NCBI RefSeq assembly: GCF_000285515.1
Contig: NZ_HE610957.1
Span: 388,867-452,866 of the forward strand
DNA length: 64,000 bases
Reading direction: 5' to 3'
DNA from: Paenibacillus senegalensis JC66
Lineage (GTDB): Bacteria; Bacillota; Bacilli; Paenibacillales; NBRC-103111
A model generated the notes under the pieces. That model saw only the letters and a program-made list of their open reading frames with translations. It searched no databases and was not told where the DNA came from. Each line of letters opens with the position of its first letter. Positions within the stretch are counted from its first letter, which is position 1. Positions 26,415 through 35,252 of this stretch are shown here, piece by piece. The position numbers and the translations under genes were made by a program.

Positions 26415-27428
26415 TCACTTCAGTTTTCCCGGATGCTCACCAAGGATATACTGCAGCGCAAGATTGAATAAGCCCGGCAATATGCTTACATGCCCTTCCT
26501 TCTCAAACCACCCGTAATCTACCTGAAAATGGGGAAGGTCTTGTTTCATCTCTTGCAGGTGTCTATACATCTTGTCGGCATCTGCAATCATATGCGGCTT
26601 TTCTCTTCCCCCTACAGCTAACAGGACTCTGGTATTATTCACCTGATTCTCCGCATCCTGGACCAGACCCTCCGTATCTTTTACTAGAGTCCCTGCATCG
26701 CTCTCTTTTCGACCCTCCACTCTCAATTGGAGGTCCGTGCGCACATCAATGCTAGCAATAGCAGCTTGAGTAGTGCTGCAGCGGGCGTAACCGGGGATCG
26801 CTCCGGCCGCTAGCATCCGCTGACTGAAGGAAGACAGCACGTCAAACAGATAGCCGTTCTTCCACCAAAGCGAAGGACTTCCTGCTATGTAGGTTTGAAA
26901 TTCAAAGGGCCGGGTGAGCAGCACATGCATTGTGAATAGACCGCCCAATGAATGGCCAAACAATGCTTGTTTACCGGGATGTATAGGCAGCTGCTGTTGA
27001 ATGAAAGGCTTGATGTCGTGGGAGAGGAAATCCAGAAAAACCTCCGCCTCTCCTCCTGGCGGCCATGCTGAGCCATCTCCTCTCTGCAGCAGCTCGTCCG
27101 GGTCTGCAGGTACAGTAAAATCGCGAAAGCGATTGGAAGTGGCAAAGGGCGCATCGGTATCATAGCCGATTCCTACTACGACCAGCGGGTCATAGCCATG
27201 TGGTTTGCGCGTTTGCAGCCTCACCATCTCTACGAAAGAGCCAAAGCACGAATTAGCATCGAGCAAAAAAACAACCGCATATCCGCCCGGGGGAGGGGGT
27301 TCCTCTGGTGTATACAAAAACAATCGGTACTCATGCTGCTCATGCCCGCTTGCGCCTTTCCGGAACACCTGGAATTCCCTGGTTCTCGGGATCAGATAAG
27401 AACGGCCCGTATCTGTATGAACTATCAT
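26415..27428 (-). CDS. Siderophore esterase, IroE/BesA-like alpha/beta hydrolase
   Basis: About 337 residues. The fold starts with VVFLLDANSCFGSFVEMVRL, the nucleophile Ser is in FGHSLGGLFTMH and the catalytic His in KEGHVSILPG. This pattern is that of IroE/BesA-type esterases, which open the trilactone of catecholate siderophores such as bacillibactin so that iron is released in the cytoplasm. An extra Glu/Asp-rich insert lies between residues about 225 and 265. The ATG at 27428 overlaps the stop of the preceding esterase gene in an ATGA junction. Last gene of the Fur-controlled uptake operon. Confidence 0.88.
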   Translation of the reverse strand: MIVHTDTGRSYLIPRTREFQVFRKGASGHEQHEYRLFLYTPEEPPPPGGYAVVFLLDANSCFGSFVEMVRLQTRKPHGYDPLVVVGIGYDTDAPFATSNRFRDFTVPADPDELLQRGDGSAWPPGGEAEVFLDFLSHDIKPFIQQQLPIHPGKQALFGHSLGGLFTMHVLLTRPFEFQTYIAGSPSLWWKNGYLFDVLSSFSQRMLAAGAIPGYARCSTTQAAIASIDVRTDLQLRVEGRKESDAGTLVKDTEGLVQDAENQVNNTRVLLAVGGREKPHMIADADKMYRHLQEMKQDLPHFQVDYGWFEKEGHVSILPGLFNLALQYILGEHPGKLK

Positions 27429-28183
27429 GCGATCACAGTCTCCCTTCCGCCAAAAAACCAATGCAGAGCGGACAGAAATTGCTGGATGAAAAAGTGATGA
27501 TCGTGGGTACCCTGCGGATGAACCTCCAGCTTAAGCCGTTCCTTGGCCCACCCCTGCTTCTTCCAATGTTCATGGACCGCCATCGTATTGGGCACCATAT
27601 TCTTTTGCAGGTTGGTTTTGTATACCCCTTCCAATAACCCGACATAAGAATAAAGCTTAGGTTGAAGGGGCGGCAAGGAGCGGGTCTGGATAAAATCCAG
27701 CATGCCCTCATACCAGAAAGAAGCGGATATCGCACCGATATTTCCAAATCTATCCGCATATTCATAAGCGGCATAAACCGAGATCAGTCCGCCCAAGGAG
27801 CATCCAAGCAAAGCCGTATGCTCCCGCTCAACAAGCGTGCGATACCGGGCGTCTATCTCCGGTTTGATCTGTTCAGTCAGCTCTTGTAAATAGTCTCTGC
27901 CTTTCCCGCCAAAAGACGGGGCCGACTCCATCAAGGCTTCCGCTGGCCACGGTGTATAGTCATCGATGCGGTTTTCTGTACCAATCCCGACAAAGATCAG
28001 CTCGGGAAGCTGCCGGCTCAGAAACAAATGCTCCAGGGTGTTGAAGCAGCCCATGACTAACTCCCCCTGGTCATGTACATAAACAACCGGATAGCGCTGC
28101 TGCCGGCTCTGCTCATAAGAGGGCGGAACATATATATGAAGGTCACGCTCCCCTGTCTTATGGTGGTGTAATCTTGCAATCAC
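27425..28183 (-). CDS. Putative siderophore esterase (PF00756 esterase family)
   Basis: 252 residues of the enterochelin-esterase-like family. The strand YPVVYVHDQGELVMGC and the nucleophile elbow LLGCSLGGLISVYAA are visible, with a Cys in place of the usual His or His-like residue before Ser (GCSLGG). The C-terminal His is probably in GTHDHHFFIQQF. It starts with GTG at 28183 preceded by AAAGGAGG. Together with the next gene it gives the operon two different esterases, which may act on different stages of siderophore ring opening or on different siderophores. It follows the permease gene by 14 bases. Confidence 0.85.
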   Translation of the reverse strand: MIARLHHHKTGERDLHIYVPPSYEQSRQQRYPVVYVHDQGELVMGCFNTLEHLFLSRQLPELIFVGIGTENRIDDYTPWPAEALMESAPSFGGKGRDYLQELTEQIKPEIDARYRTLVEREHTALLGCSLGGLISVYAAYEYADRFGNIGAISASFWYEGMLDFIQTRSLPPLQPKLYSYVGLLEGVYKTNLQKNMVPNTMAVHEHWKKQGWAKERLKLEVHPQGTHDHHFFIQQFLSALHWFFGGRETVIA

Positions 28184-28197
28184 CTGATCCCCTCCTT

Positions 28198-29220
28198 TTA
28201 CTTACGGGCTCTAAATAACAAATAGATAAAATAAGGCACTCCGATTATAGAAATGACAATACCTACCGGAAGCTGGGCTGGAGCAAATACTGTTTTTCCG
28301 ATCAAATCACCGATTACGGCCATTGCCATGCCAATCATTCCGCAAAGCGGAATCATATAGTTGTGGTGATAGCCAACCAGCCGCCTGGCCATATGCGGAG
28401 CAATGAGGCCAATAAAGCCTACACTGCCGGCTACGGAAATGCACGCACTGACAAGGCCAACGCTGTATAACAGCAGCAAACGGCGTTCCTTATCAGCGGC
28501 AACCCCCAGTCCTTTTGTGCTCGCTTCCTGCAATTGAAAAAGATCAAGAATCCTCGCTTTGCGCCATATGAGCGGGGTGAGAATAACGAGCCAGGGCAGC
28601 GCGGTAAGAACGTAATTCCAGTTAGCATGGTACACACTGCCGGCAAGCCAGACCACTGCCATCTCATAATCGCGCGGGTTCATTTTTAAAGATACATACA
28701 ACGTCAGGGCGCCAAAGCCGGAGGCAATCGCTATTCCAACCAGAACAAACCGCTGCGGGTCCAAAGCCCCCCGTTCCACCGCAAACAAATAAATCAAGCC
28801 TACCGCTGCCAAGCCGCCAATCCAGCCGAATAACGGCATAGTTATTACCGAGAACCAGTCTGCCCCTTTAATTTGACCTTCTACCAAGAACATGTAGATA
28901 ACGACTGCAGCTCCGGCACCGGCATTGATTCCGAGAATCCCCGGATCAGCCAGCGGATTGCGGGTGACTCCCTGAATAACCGCTCCGGCTATGCCGAGCC
29001 CAAAGCCAACCAAAGCTCCGATGACTATTCGCGGCAGGCGAAAATCAAAGATAACCAGATCATGATCGTCCTGCGGATCAATGCGAAGCAGCGTTTGCAC
29101 GATATCCCGAACCGTTAAATCAAAGGTTCCATTAGTTAAACTGATATAAATCCCAACGAGAATAATCACAGTACAAATCAATAACGAAAATTTAAACTTT
29201 CGTGCGTACCTGCTATCCAT
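28198..29220 (-). CDS. Iron-siderophore ABC permease (FecCD family), second subunit
   Basis: 340 residues with about ten membrane helices. Family motifs are FRLPRIVIGALVGFGLGIAG, GVTRNPLADPGILGINAGA and FIGLIAPHMARRLVGYHHNY. It forms the channel with the permease encoded just upstream; the genes overlap by eight bases. No ATPase gene lies in the operon. In Bacillus subtilis such permeases share the ATPase YusV, so a shared ATPase elsewhere in the genome is the simplest explanation. Confidence 0.94.
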   Translation of the reverse strand: MDSRYARKFKFSLLICTVIILVGIYISLTNGTFDLTVRDIVQTLLRIDPQDDHDLVIFDFRLPRIVIGALVGFGLGIAGAVIQGVTRNPLADPGILGINAGAGAAVVIYMFLVEGQIKGADWFSVITMPLFGWIGGLAAVGLIYLFAVERGALDPQRFVLVGIAIASGFGALTLYVSLKMNPRDYEMAVVWLAGSVYHANWNYVLTALPWLVILTPLIWRKARILDLFQLQEASTKGLGVAADKERRLLLLYSVGLVSACISVAGSVGFIGLIAPHMARRLVGYHHNYMIPLCGMIGMAMAVIGDLIGKTVFAPAQLPVGIVISIIGVPYFIYLLFRARK

Positions 29221-30235
29221 GTTTTCCTCCCCCCTTGGTCTTGATCAAGTAAAGAAAGAAGGGTACACCAAATAATGCGGTGACTACCCCTACCGGAGTT
29301 TCAAAGGGAGGATTCAGCAGCCGGCTGATGAGATCGCAGATTGCAAGGAACAAACCTCCAAATACGGCTGCAGAAGGAATGATCCGCTTATAGTCCTGAC
29401 CCACCAGGAAGCGGCATATATGCGGCACGATTAATCCGACAAAAGCGATTTTACCAGCCAGAGCGACCGAAATGCCTGTTAGCAGAATGACACTGATGAG
29501 AGTCAGCGCTTTGACGGCTGCTGTTTTTTGGCCGAGCCCCTGGGCGATATCATCTCCGAGAGACAATACGGTAACCGATCTCGCCAAAACTAGCGCAAGA
29601 ACCAAACCGGCCGCCACGAAAGGCAGGGCCAGTTGAATTAAGGCCGGGTCCATCTGGTGAAGGCGGGCATTGTACCAGAAGCTCACATTTTGTGATACTT
29701 GAAAGTACGTGGAAAGTGCTTGGGACACGCCGGCCAAGAACGTCCCGATGATCGTTCCCAGGACCGCCATGCGTACCGGAGATAAGCCGCCGGGCAGCAG
29801 CCACGCCAAGGCAAATACGATACCGGCCCCAAGAGCAGAACCGATTAAGGAATATACGATCATCGTCAAGGAACCTGCGTTAGGCAGCATGATCATGAAC
29901 AGGGTGATGACGAAGACGGAGCCATCGGACACTCCCATAATCGATGGAGAGGCCAAATAATTGCGGGTCATCCCTTGCATCAAAGCGCCGGAAACAGCAA
30001 GACACGCTCCTATAAGAAGCGCGCCTGCCACACGAGGCAGCCTGGAGTGGCGAATAATTTGATGATCCACATTCCCAGGGTCAAAGCTGAATATGGCGTC
30101 CGCCACAACCGATCCGCTAATAGGTTTTGCACCGACCATCACCGAAAGCAGCACAATGACAATGGCTGCTAGCGGTGATAAGACCAGCAAAAGTACATAC
30201 AGTGTGGTGGCACGACGTGTGTCCGGCCTGCTCAT
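29213..30235 (-). CDS. Iron-siderophore ABC permease (FecCD family), first subunit
   Basis: 340 residues, about ten membrane helices. RLPRVAGALLIGACLAVSGA, QGMTRNYLASPSIMGVSDG and FVGLIVPHICRFLVGQDYKR mark the FecCD/BtuC family. It begins 22 bases after the binding-protein gene and overlaps the second permease gene. The YLASPSIMGVSDG variant is typical of the FeuB/YfiZ branch for catecholate or hydroxamate siderophores. Confidence 0.94.
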   Translation of the reverse strand: MSRPDTRRATTLYVLLLVLSPLAAIVIVLLSVMVGAKPISGSVVADAIFSFDPGNVDHQIIRHSRLPRVAGALLIGACLAVSGALMQGMTRNYLASPSIMGVSDGSVFVITLFMIMLPNAGSLTMIVYSLIGSALGAGIVFALAWLLPGGLSPVRMAVLGTIIGTFLAGVSQALSTYFQVSQNVSFWYNARLHQMDPALIQLALPFVAAGLVLALVLARSVTVLSLGDDIAQGLGQKTAAVKALTLISVILLTGISVALAGKIAFVGLIVPHICRFLVGQDYKRIIPSAAVFGGLFLAICDLISRLLNPPFETPVGVVTALFGVPFFLYLIKTKGGGKHG

Positions 30236-30257
30236 GCCCGGTTGGGCTTCAGCCTGG

Positions 30258-31331
30258 TTATTCGGTAAGATGTTGGATCGCTTCTTTCAAGAAAGTAATT
30301 CGGCTCCAGGCTGGCCCGCCCTCTGCTAGCGGATCGATTACATTGACGTACACTTTGTCATTTTTTACCGCTTCAACACTTTTGATGATTGGATTGTTCT
30401 GCAGCTCTTCCAGTACGGCTGTGTTATCTGCATTTTCCACATCCGCATTCTGAATAAATATAATATCAGGGTTCAACCCAGCCAACGCCTCTACCGAAAT
30501 TTGCTCTTGGGTTTGGGCTGCCTTCACTTCCGCTGGCGCAGTCAAGCCAAGATCGTTATATAAGATCGGATTGAAGAAGACGGTTTCCGGATATATAAAC
30601 ATTTGTCCCGCACGGATGCGGATAAACAATACCGTTTTGTCCTGCAGCTTCTCTGTCAATTCTGGCTTAACCTGCTCCAAAGCAGCCTGATAGTTGGCGA
30701 TTTCCTGTTCAGCCTGCTCGGTTTTGCCGGAAAGCTCGCCCATAAGACGCAGATTGTCTTCCCAATGAGTCGCGATATGGGAGACGCGAATTGTAGTTGC
30801 TATTTTTTCTAATTGTTCTACTACATCATCCGGGAATTTAGTGGATGCCAGAATGACATCCGGTTTGAGCTTCAGAATCGTTTCGAAGTTGGGCTGGGAT
30901 TTCTCCCCGATGGATTCCGCATCTGTCACGATAGGCGCAAATAATTCCGGAAATTGGCCTGCGAACGTAATCGCCCCAACAGGTTTGACATCCAGCACCA
31001 AGGCATCCTCCATCGCTTCCATAGCTCCAGTAATGACGATTTTTTCTACGGGGTCTGGCAGTGTATATTCCTGACCCAAATAAGTGATTGTCTGTTCTCC
31101 GGCAGGCGTTCCATTATCACCCTCGGAGGACGGCTCCGACCCACCTTCCGCTCCTTTTCCGGACGGATTTCCCCCTTCTTGATTCGCTTGATTGGCCTCA
31201 TTTCCGCCCGATTGCGCGGGCGATGGTCCACCTGTACTTCCACTCTGTCCGTTCCCACAAGCTGCAGCAATCAACAGCAGCATGATGGAAAGTACGGCAG
31301 TAAGCAGCTTTCCGGATACGGTGTGGCTCAT
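30258..31331 (-). CDS. Iron-siderophore-binding lipoprotein
   Basis: 357 residues. The signal peptide ends in LIAAAC with the lipid anchor at about Cys25. A long Gly/Ser/Glu linker to about residue 80 precedes a Peripla_BP_2 (type III) binding fold: PVEKIVITGAMEAMEDALVL, LKPDVILASTKF and LNPDIIFIQNADVENADNTA. The linker is unusually long. It is first in the five-gene operon and has a perfect-looking Fur box 36 bases upstream of the ATG. It delivers the ferric siderophore to the two FecCD permeases. Confidence 0.93.
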   Translation of the reverse strand: MSHTVSGKLLTAVLSIMLLLIAAACGNGQSGSTGGPSPAQSGGNEANQANQEGGNPSGKGAEGGSEPSSEGDNGTPAGEQTITYLGQEYTLPDPVEKIVITGAMEAMEDALVLDVKPVGAITFAGQFPELFAPIVTDAESIGEKSQPNFETILKLKPDVILASTKFPDDVVEQLEKIATTIRVSHIATHWEDNLRLMGELSGKTEQAEQEIANYQAALEQVKPELTEKLQDKTVLFIRIRAGQMFIYPETVFFNPILYNDLGLTAPAEVKAAQTQEQISVEALAGLNPDIIFIQNADVENADNTAVLEELQNNPIIKSVEAVKNDKVYVNVIDPLAEGGPAWSRITFLKEAIQHLTE

Positions 31332-31366
31332 ATTGATTTCTTGCTCCTTTCTCCATCTCTTTCTAA

Positions 31367-31390
31367 TTGATAATGATTATCATTATTGAA
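31367..31390 (-). promoter_or_regulatory. Fur box of the siderophore uptake operon
   Basis: GATAATGATTATCATTA, a near-consensus Fur site, lies just upstream of the binding-protein gene. Iron-loaded Fur would repress the operon 26415-31331. Confidence 0.9.
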
Positions 31391-31436
31391 TATAAGGGAT
31401 ATTGTCCTACACCGCCATGGACAAAATCCGGAAAAA

Positions 31437-33164
31437 CTATGGACTATGAACCGAAAACAGTCTAACGGCCTCATCGATCATTCTTAATTGAGAGTAAGCG
31501 GAGTATTCCCGCCACGGATCGGAAGATAATTGGTATAAATGTCCGCTCCTGACGGCCTGCAATCCCTGCCAGCATTCTGTAGTCTGCAGCTCGTCCCAAT
31601 AAACCAGCGTTTCTGTTTCCTGATATATGAGGACGAAAAGATAATCCGGATTGATTTCACTCAGCTGTTCCATGGTTACCTCATTGGACTGATCTGAGGC
31701 AACATTAGGCTCTTTCGGGACAGAAGCAAGCTCCAGACCAAGCGAATCAATCAGTACGGACTCCGCCCCGCGGCTGCGGTGAAGGTACAATTGGTTTTTG
31801 AAAACCCGAAGGATCAGCAGTTGTCCTTTTATTGCGCTCTGCCGCAGCTGGGCTTGACCCCACTTTACTTTCTGCTTGTAGCGGGAGAGCCAGCTATTCG
31901 CTTCTGCTTCATCGCCCAAATATTCCGCGATTTGCCAAAACTGCTCACGCCAATGCAGGTGCTCCGGCACAATAAGCAGATCCGGGACAGCTTTTTGCAG
32001 CAAAGCCTCTTCCTCGGAGCGTAAAGGCTGAAGACATATGAGCGTTTCTGCATCAGAATTCATAAGTCTTTCTACATTGGATGACCAATCCACATTATGA
32101 CGGTAAGCACTCAAATGGACCGGTATTTCATTCCGGTAGTTCTCATAATAATATTCCGTCCATTTTGGATGCAGCGGCGCAGCATACGGAATTCGATTGA
32201 GCGCCAATAGATGACCGCACACGGAAGGGCTATAGGCAGCAATTCTTCTCCGCCTGGCGTTCATATATTGAGTGGGTGACAAGCCTGTATGCTTTTTGAA
32301 TTTGCGGCTGAAGTAGAACTCATCCTCGTAGCCGACTTGTGAAGCCACTTCCTTCAGTTTGACATTCCCTCTCGCCATGCGCCGCTTGGCCTGAGTCATT
32401 TTGCACTCCGCAGCGTACTCCATAGCGCTAATTCCGAATGTTTTTTTGAACAGCCCTACAAAATAATTACTACTGACACCGGCTAGTTGAGCAAGCTGGC
32501 CTATCGTTAGACTGGCGTCATAATTTTGCTCTATGTAGCGCCGTACCTGTTCCATTGAAGCTCTCGGGGTTCTTTTGGCTGAACGCGAATTAGTCCAAAT
32601 AACATACAGCAGCTGCTCAAATCCCACATTGGCATGGTAGCGGGCAAACAAATCTTTGCTATCCCAATCCTGCATGATCGACTCGCATATTCGCTGCAAT
32701 GAACTGCCTGCCCCCCCGTTAAGCTCACCATATTCAGAAACCCAGGGCTGGAGCAATCGGCCGGGCTCCTCTGGCTCTTTACGCAGCTCCGGCAGCTCTT
32801 CGCCAGCAGATACTAGGGATGCAGTACGGCTATCTATCTTTTGGAAGGTATGAAAAGTGAATTGATAAAGCTTGAGCGGACGATTATCGCTGCGGGCTCC
32901 CCAAGTATGTGCGGGCAGGCAAAAGCCGTACGTATTCGGCTCAAGCAAATATTCGCGGTTGTCCAAATAGAGCTTCCCCGAACCATGCAAAGCGACAACA
33001 AGAACGTAGGTATGAGAGAGCTGGTGAGCCAGCTTCTGATCCTCACCGACCTGAATCTCCCTTACCTGATGCAGACGAATAAACCAATCCTCAGACAGCC
33101 TGTTGGAAAGCTCCCTTTCTGTTTTTCGACTGTCCGCCGATTCCTTGCCTTGAATAAACCACAT
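31437..33164 (-). CDS. btr: AraC-family regulator with C-terminal siderophore-binding domain (Btr-like)
   Basis: 575 residues in three parts: an N-terminal cupin-like domain (about 20-120), two AraC helix-turn-helix motifs (about 205-305; IGQLAQLAGVSSNYFVGLFK and LKEVASQVGYEDEFYFSRKF) and a C-terminal TroA-like binding domain (about 330-570; LLALNRIPYAAPL, EQLSEINPDYLFVLIYQE). This layout is that of Bacillus subtilis Btr, which activates bacillibactin uptake when it binds the siderophore in the cytoplasm. It is parallel to and directly upstream of the uptake operon and has its own Fur box, so low iron and the siderophore would both be needed for full expression. Confidence 0.92.
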   Translation of the reverse strand: MWFIQGKESADSRKTERELSNRLSEDWFIRLHQVREIQVGEDQKLAHQLSHTYVLVVALHGSGKLYLDNREYLLEPNTYGFCLPAHTWGARSDNRPLKLYQFTFHTFQKIDSRTASLVSAGEELPELRKEPEEPGRLLQPWVSEYGELNGGAGSSLQRICESIMQDWDSKDLFARYHANVGFEQLLYVIWTNSRSAKRTPRASMEQVRRYIEQNYDASLTIGQLAQLAGVSSNYFVGLFKKTFGISAMEYAAECKMTQAKRRMARGNVKLKEVASQVGYEDEFYFSRKFKKHTGLSPTQYMNARRRRIAAYSPSVCGHLLALNRIPYAAPLHPKWTEYYYENYRNEIPVHLSAYRHNVDWSSNVERLMNSDAETLICLQPLRSEEEALLQKAVPDLLIVPEHLHWREQFWQIAEYLGDEAEANSWLSRYKQKVKWGQAQLRQSAIKGQLLILRVFKNQLYLHRSRGAESVLIDSLGLELASVPKEPNVASDQSNEVTMEQLSEINPDYLFVLIYQETETLVYWDELQTTECWQGLQAVRSGHLYQLSSDPWREYSAYSQLRMIDEAVRLFSVHSP

Positions 33165-33279
33165 CCGCTCATCTCTCCTTACCTTGGCAACCGACTGCGA
33201 TATAAATGCAATGCCGGAAAATCTATTATCTTCAGTGCAGCATCTGCGAATAAAATCTACTAGTGTTAATTGAGGATTT

Positions 33280-33303
33280 ATTGAGAATGATTATCGTTAT
33301 TAT
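33280..33303 (-). promoter_or_regulatory. Fur box of the Btr-like regulator gene
   Basis: TTGAGAATGATTATCGTTAT matches the Fur consensus with few changes and lies about 120 bases upstream of the regulator start. Confidence 0.8.
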
Positions 33304-33313
33304 TTAGTGTATA

Positions 33314-33353
33314 CAAAAAAAGAAAGCTCTTCAACTATGTAAAGAGCTTTCTT
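33314..33353 (-). terminator. Intrinsic terminator of the Nudix gene
   Basis: Minus strand AGAAAGCTCTT, nine-base loop region, AAGAGCTTTCT, then TTTTTT. It separates the Nudix gene from the Fur-controlled region. Confidence 0.9.
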
Positions 33354-33356
33354 ACC

Positions 33357-33374
33357 GTGATAATGATCATTCCA
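33357..33374 (-). promoter_or_regulatory. Additional Fur-like half site
   Basis: TGATAATGATCATT sits between the terminator and the stop of the Nudix gene, about 55 bases from the Fur box of the Btr-like gene. It may extend Fur binding or be a decayed site. Confidence 0.4.
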
Positions 33375-33384
33375 TCAACACCGC

Positions 33385-34038
33385 TTATTCGAAAGACGCC
33401 GATTCGAGCTGATCCAGCTTGGCTATATGAAAAAACAAGGCTTCATAGTAAGCTTTAGAATTCCAAATAATCCGCTCTCTTGGTATTGATTTGGAGACCA
33501 GCACTTTCTTCCCCGCCTGGTTAACAAGAAAGCCTTTTGCCTGGACACGTTGCAATTGTTTCTCATACAGCTTCTTAAAGTCCGCCAGCGTAAGCTCAAA
33601 CAAACCGCTAACTTCACTCAGCTGCACCTGATAATCCTCCAATTGCTGATCACAGCGAAGCAGATGAAGATGAATCCGCTCCCGGTCGATACATTCATCC
33701 GATAACACGTGATCTTCTAGAATGGTTCCGCAATAGGTCAGATCCTCGATTCTCACCTCTACATTGAGCTCCTCCTTCAATTCACGCGTTCCGTCTTCTA
33801 TGCCTTCCCCTGCCAGCAGATGTCCGGCACAAGAAACATCCAGCATGTTAGGGTAAGTATCCTTGTTTTTATGCCGCAGCTGGAGCAGTAGTAGCCATTC
33901 GCCTGCGTTATTGCGCTTAATAATCCAGCAATGAAACGTTTGGTGCCATAGGCCGAGGCGGTGAACCTGCCGACGGGTCTCGCTGCCAATAATTTTTCCT
34001 TCTTCATTAAAAACGTCGAATTTTTCATCCAATCCCAT
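33385..34038 (-). CDS. Nudix hydrolase (IDI/YfcD-like group)
   Basis: About 217 residues. It starts like isopentenyl-diphosphate-isomerase-type Nudix proteins (DEKFDVFNEEGKIIGSETRR, WHQTFHCWII). The Nudix box is GHLLAGEGIEDGTRELKEEL; the spacing between the first Glu and RELKEE is six residues rather than the usual seven, so the loop is one residue short. The metal-binding RELKEEL core is intact. Substrates in this group are nucleoside or isoprenoid diphosphates; none can be assigned. ATG at 34038 has GAGGG eight bases upstream. Not obviously linked to the iron locus because a terminator intervenes. Confidence 0.85.
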   Translation of the reverse strand: MGLDEKFDVFNEEGKIIGSETRRQVHRLGLWHQTFHCWIIKRNNAGEWLLLLQLRHKNKDTYPNMLDVSCAGHLLAGEGIEDGTRELKEELNVEVRIEDLTYCGTILEDHVLSDECIDRERIHLHLLRCDQQLEDYQVQLSEVSGLFELTLADFKKLYEKQLQRVQAKGFLVNQAGKKVLVSKSIPRERIIWNSKAYYEALFFHIAKLDQLESASFE

Positions 34039-34119
34039 AGAAAGCGCCCTCTCTTTGCCAGTCCTGTGCAGGTTCAAAGATGTGCAGCTGGTTTAATGGT
34101 TCTTTTAAAAGCTTGGTCC

Positions 34120-34938
34120 TCATTCATCCAGCAATACAGATAATTCCGACATCATAGCTTGATACTCCAGGCTTTCCTGCAGCTCGTTAATAAATTGCCG
34201 CCACTCTTCGAGCGATAATTTGCCCATAATGACTTCGATCTTTTTGCGATGAATCTGTCCATTAAGCTCAGCATATTCACCGCGGCTGAATAAACGATCT
34301 GCTTGCGGAAACCCTTGTTTTTGCACATCTGTATTTTGCCACTCGCCTGATACTCTCTCAAAATGAGCGAGTGCGGGCTCCTGTAAGCGGTCAGAGGAAA
34401 ATATCGGCTCGCTCAGGAGATCCTCTCTGCCGAACCATTGCAGCACAAATTCCAGTTCCTCACCAGCCATTCCTTCCGCTATCCATTGCTCCGGACTCTT
34501 GTGTAACCCTTTGTCAAGCCAATTGAGAACAGCCCGTACTTTTCTTTCTGGCAAATTTTTAGGTACTACGTAGAACATAGGGTTATTCGTATTAGTAGGC
34601 ACCAGCACCGGAGAGTCAGGATCGGCCTGTAATCCGGCCAGCGGAATCCACATATCGGTCCGCCCTTCTTCCTGGTAGCCTAGGGTAAGAGCCGCTGCTT
34701 CGTAGGGTGTCATTGCCGTTAAGACCACATGACCGGAAGCATTGCGCGCCATAGCCTGTTCTTTATTCATAATGGCGAATTCCGGATCGAGAATTCCTTC
34801 GTGATAAGCATTAGACAGCCATTTCAATGCCTCGGTCTGCTCCTCGGTTACTACTGAGTCTTTTAGCTGGCCATCCTCAACTGATTCGTGATAGATCGTG
34901 TATCGTGGCAGACTTCCCGTGACTTTTTCACCTCTTTT
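34120..34938 (-). pseudogene. Truncated sugar-binding protein (LipO-type), N-terminal part lost
   Basis: An open frame from about 34938 to 34120 encodes the C-terminal half of a LipO-type binding protein: EQTEALKWLSNAYHEGILDP, TNNPMFYVVPKNLPERKVRA and a typical helical end. The signal peptide, lipobox and N-terminal domain are absent. No ATG, GTG or TTG start with a ribosome site lies at the beginning of the frame; an AGAGG-GTG pair at about 34930 is in another frame and reads KKSRE, which resembles the beginning of a lipoprotein. A deletion has probably removed the first 250 or more codons. No permease genes are nearby. Confidence 0.75.
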
Positions 34939-34941
34939 CTA

Positions 34942-35252
34942 GAGAATGGATATGGTATGTAACAGCGGCTTAATTTTCTGAGCATGCATTACAGGAATGG
35001 CTCCTTATGTAAAAGAATAGGGTAAAAGAAAATACTATCCTATTGGCCCCAAGTATAGCATCTATTTCCGTATTTGTATTTATCCTATTTCTTAATAACC
35101 TTATCTCATCCCTGATTTACCTTATCTCTTAGTTAATTTTATTTCTATCCATCCTCCCATATACAGATTACACCAAATACTTCGAGACAAATGTAGATCA
35201 ATATTTAAAATAAATTACGCCAAACAAGCCTTCCTACTCGCCGTGCTCTTCC
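34942..35252. other. Intergenic region, no gene recognised
   Basis: AT-rich sequence between the truncated binding protein and the SulP gene end, with runs such as TATTTCTTAATAACCTTATC. No terminator-like stem after the SulP stop was obvious. Confidence 0.35.
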
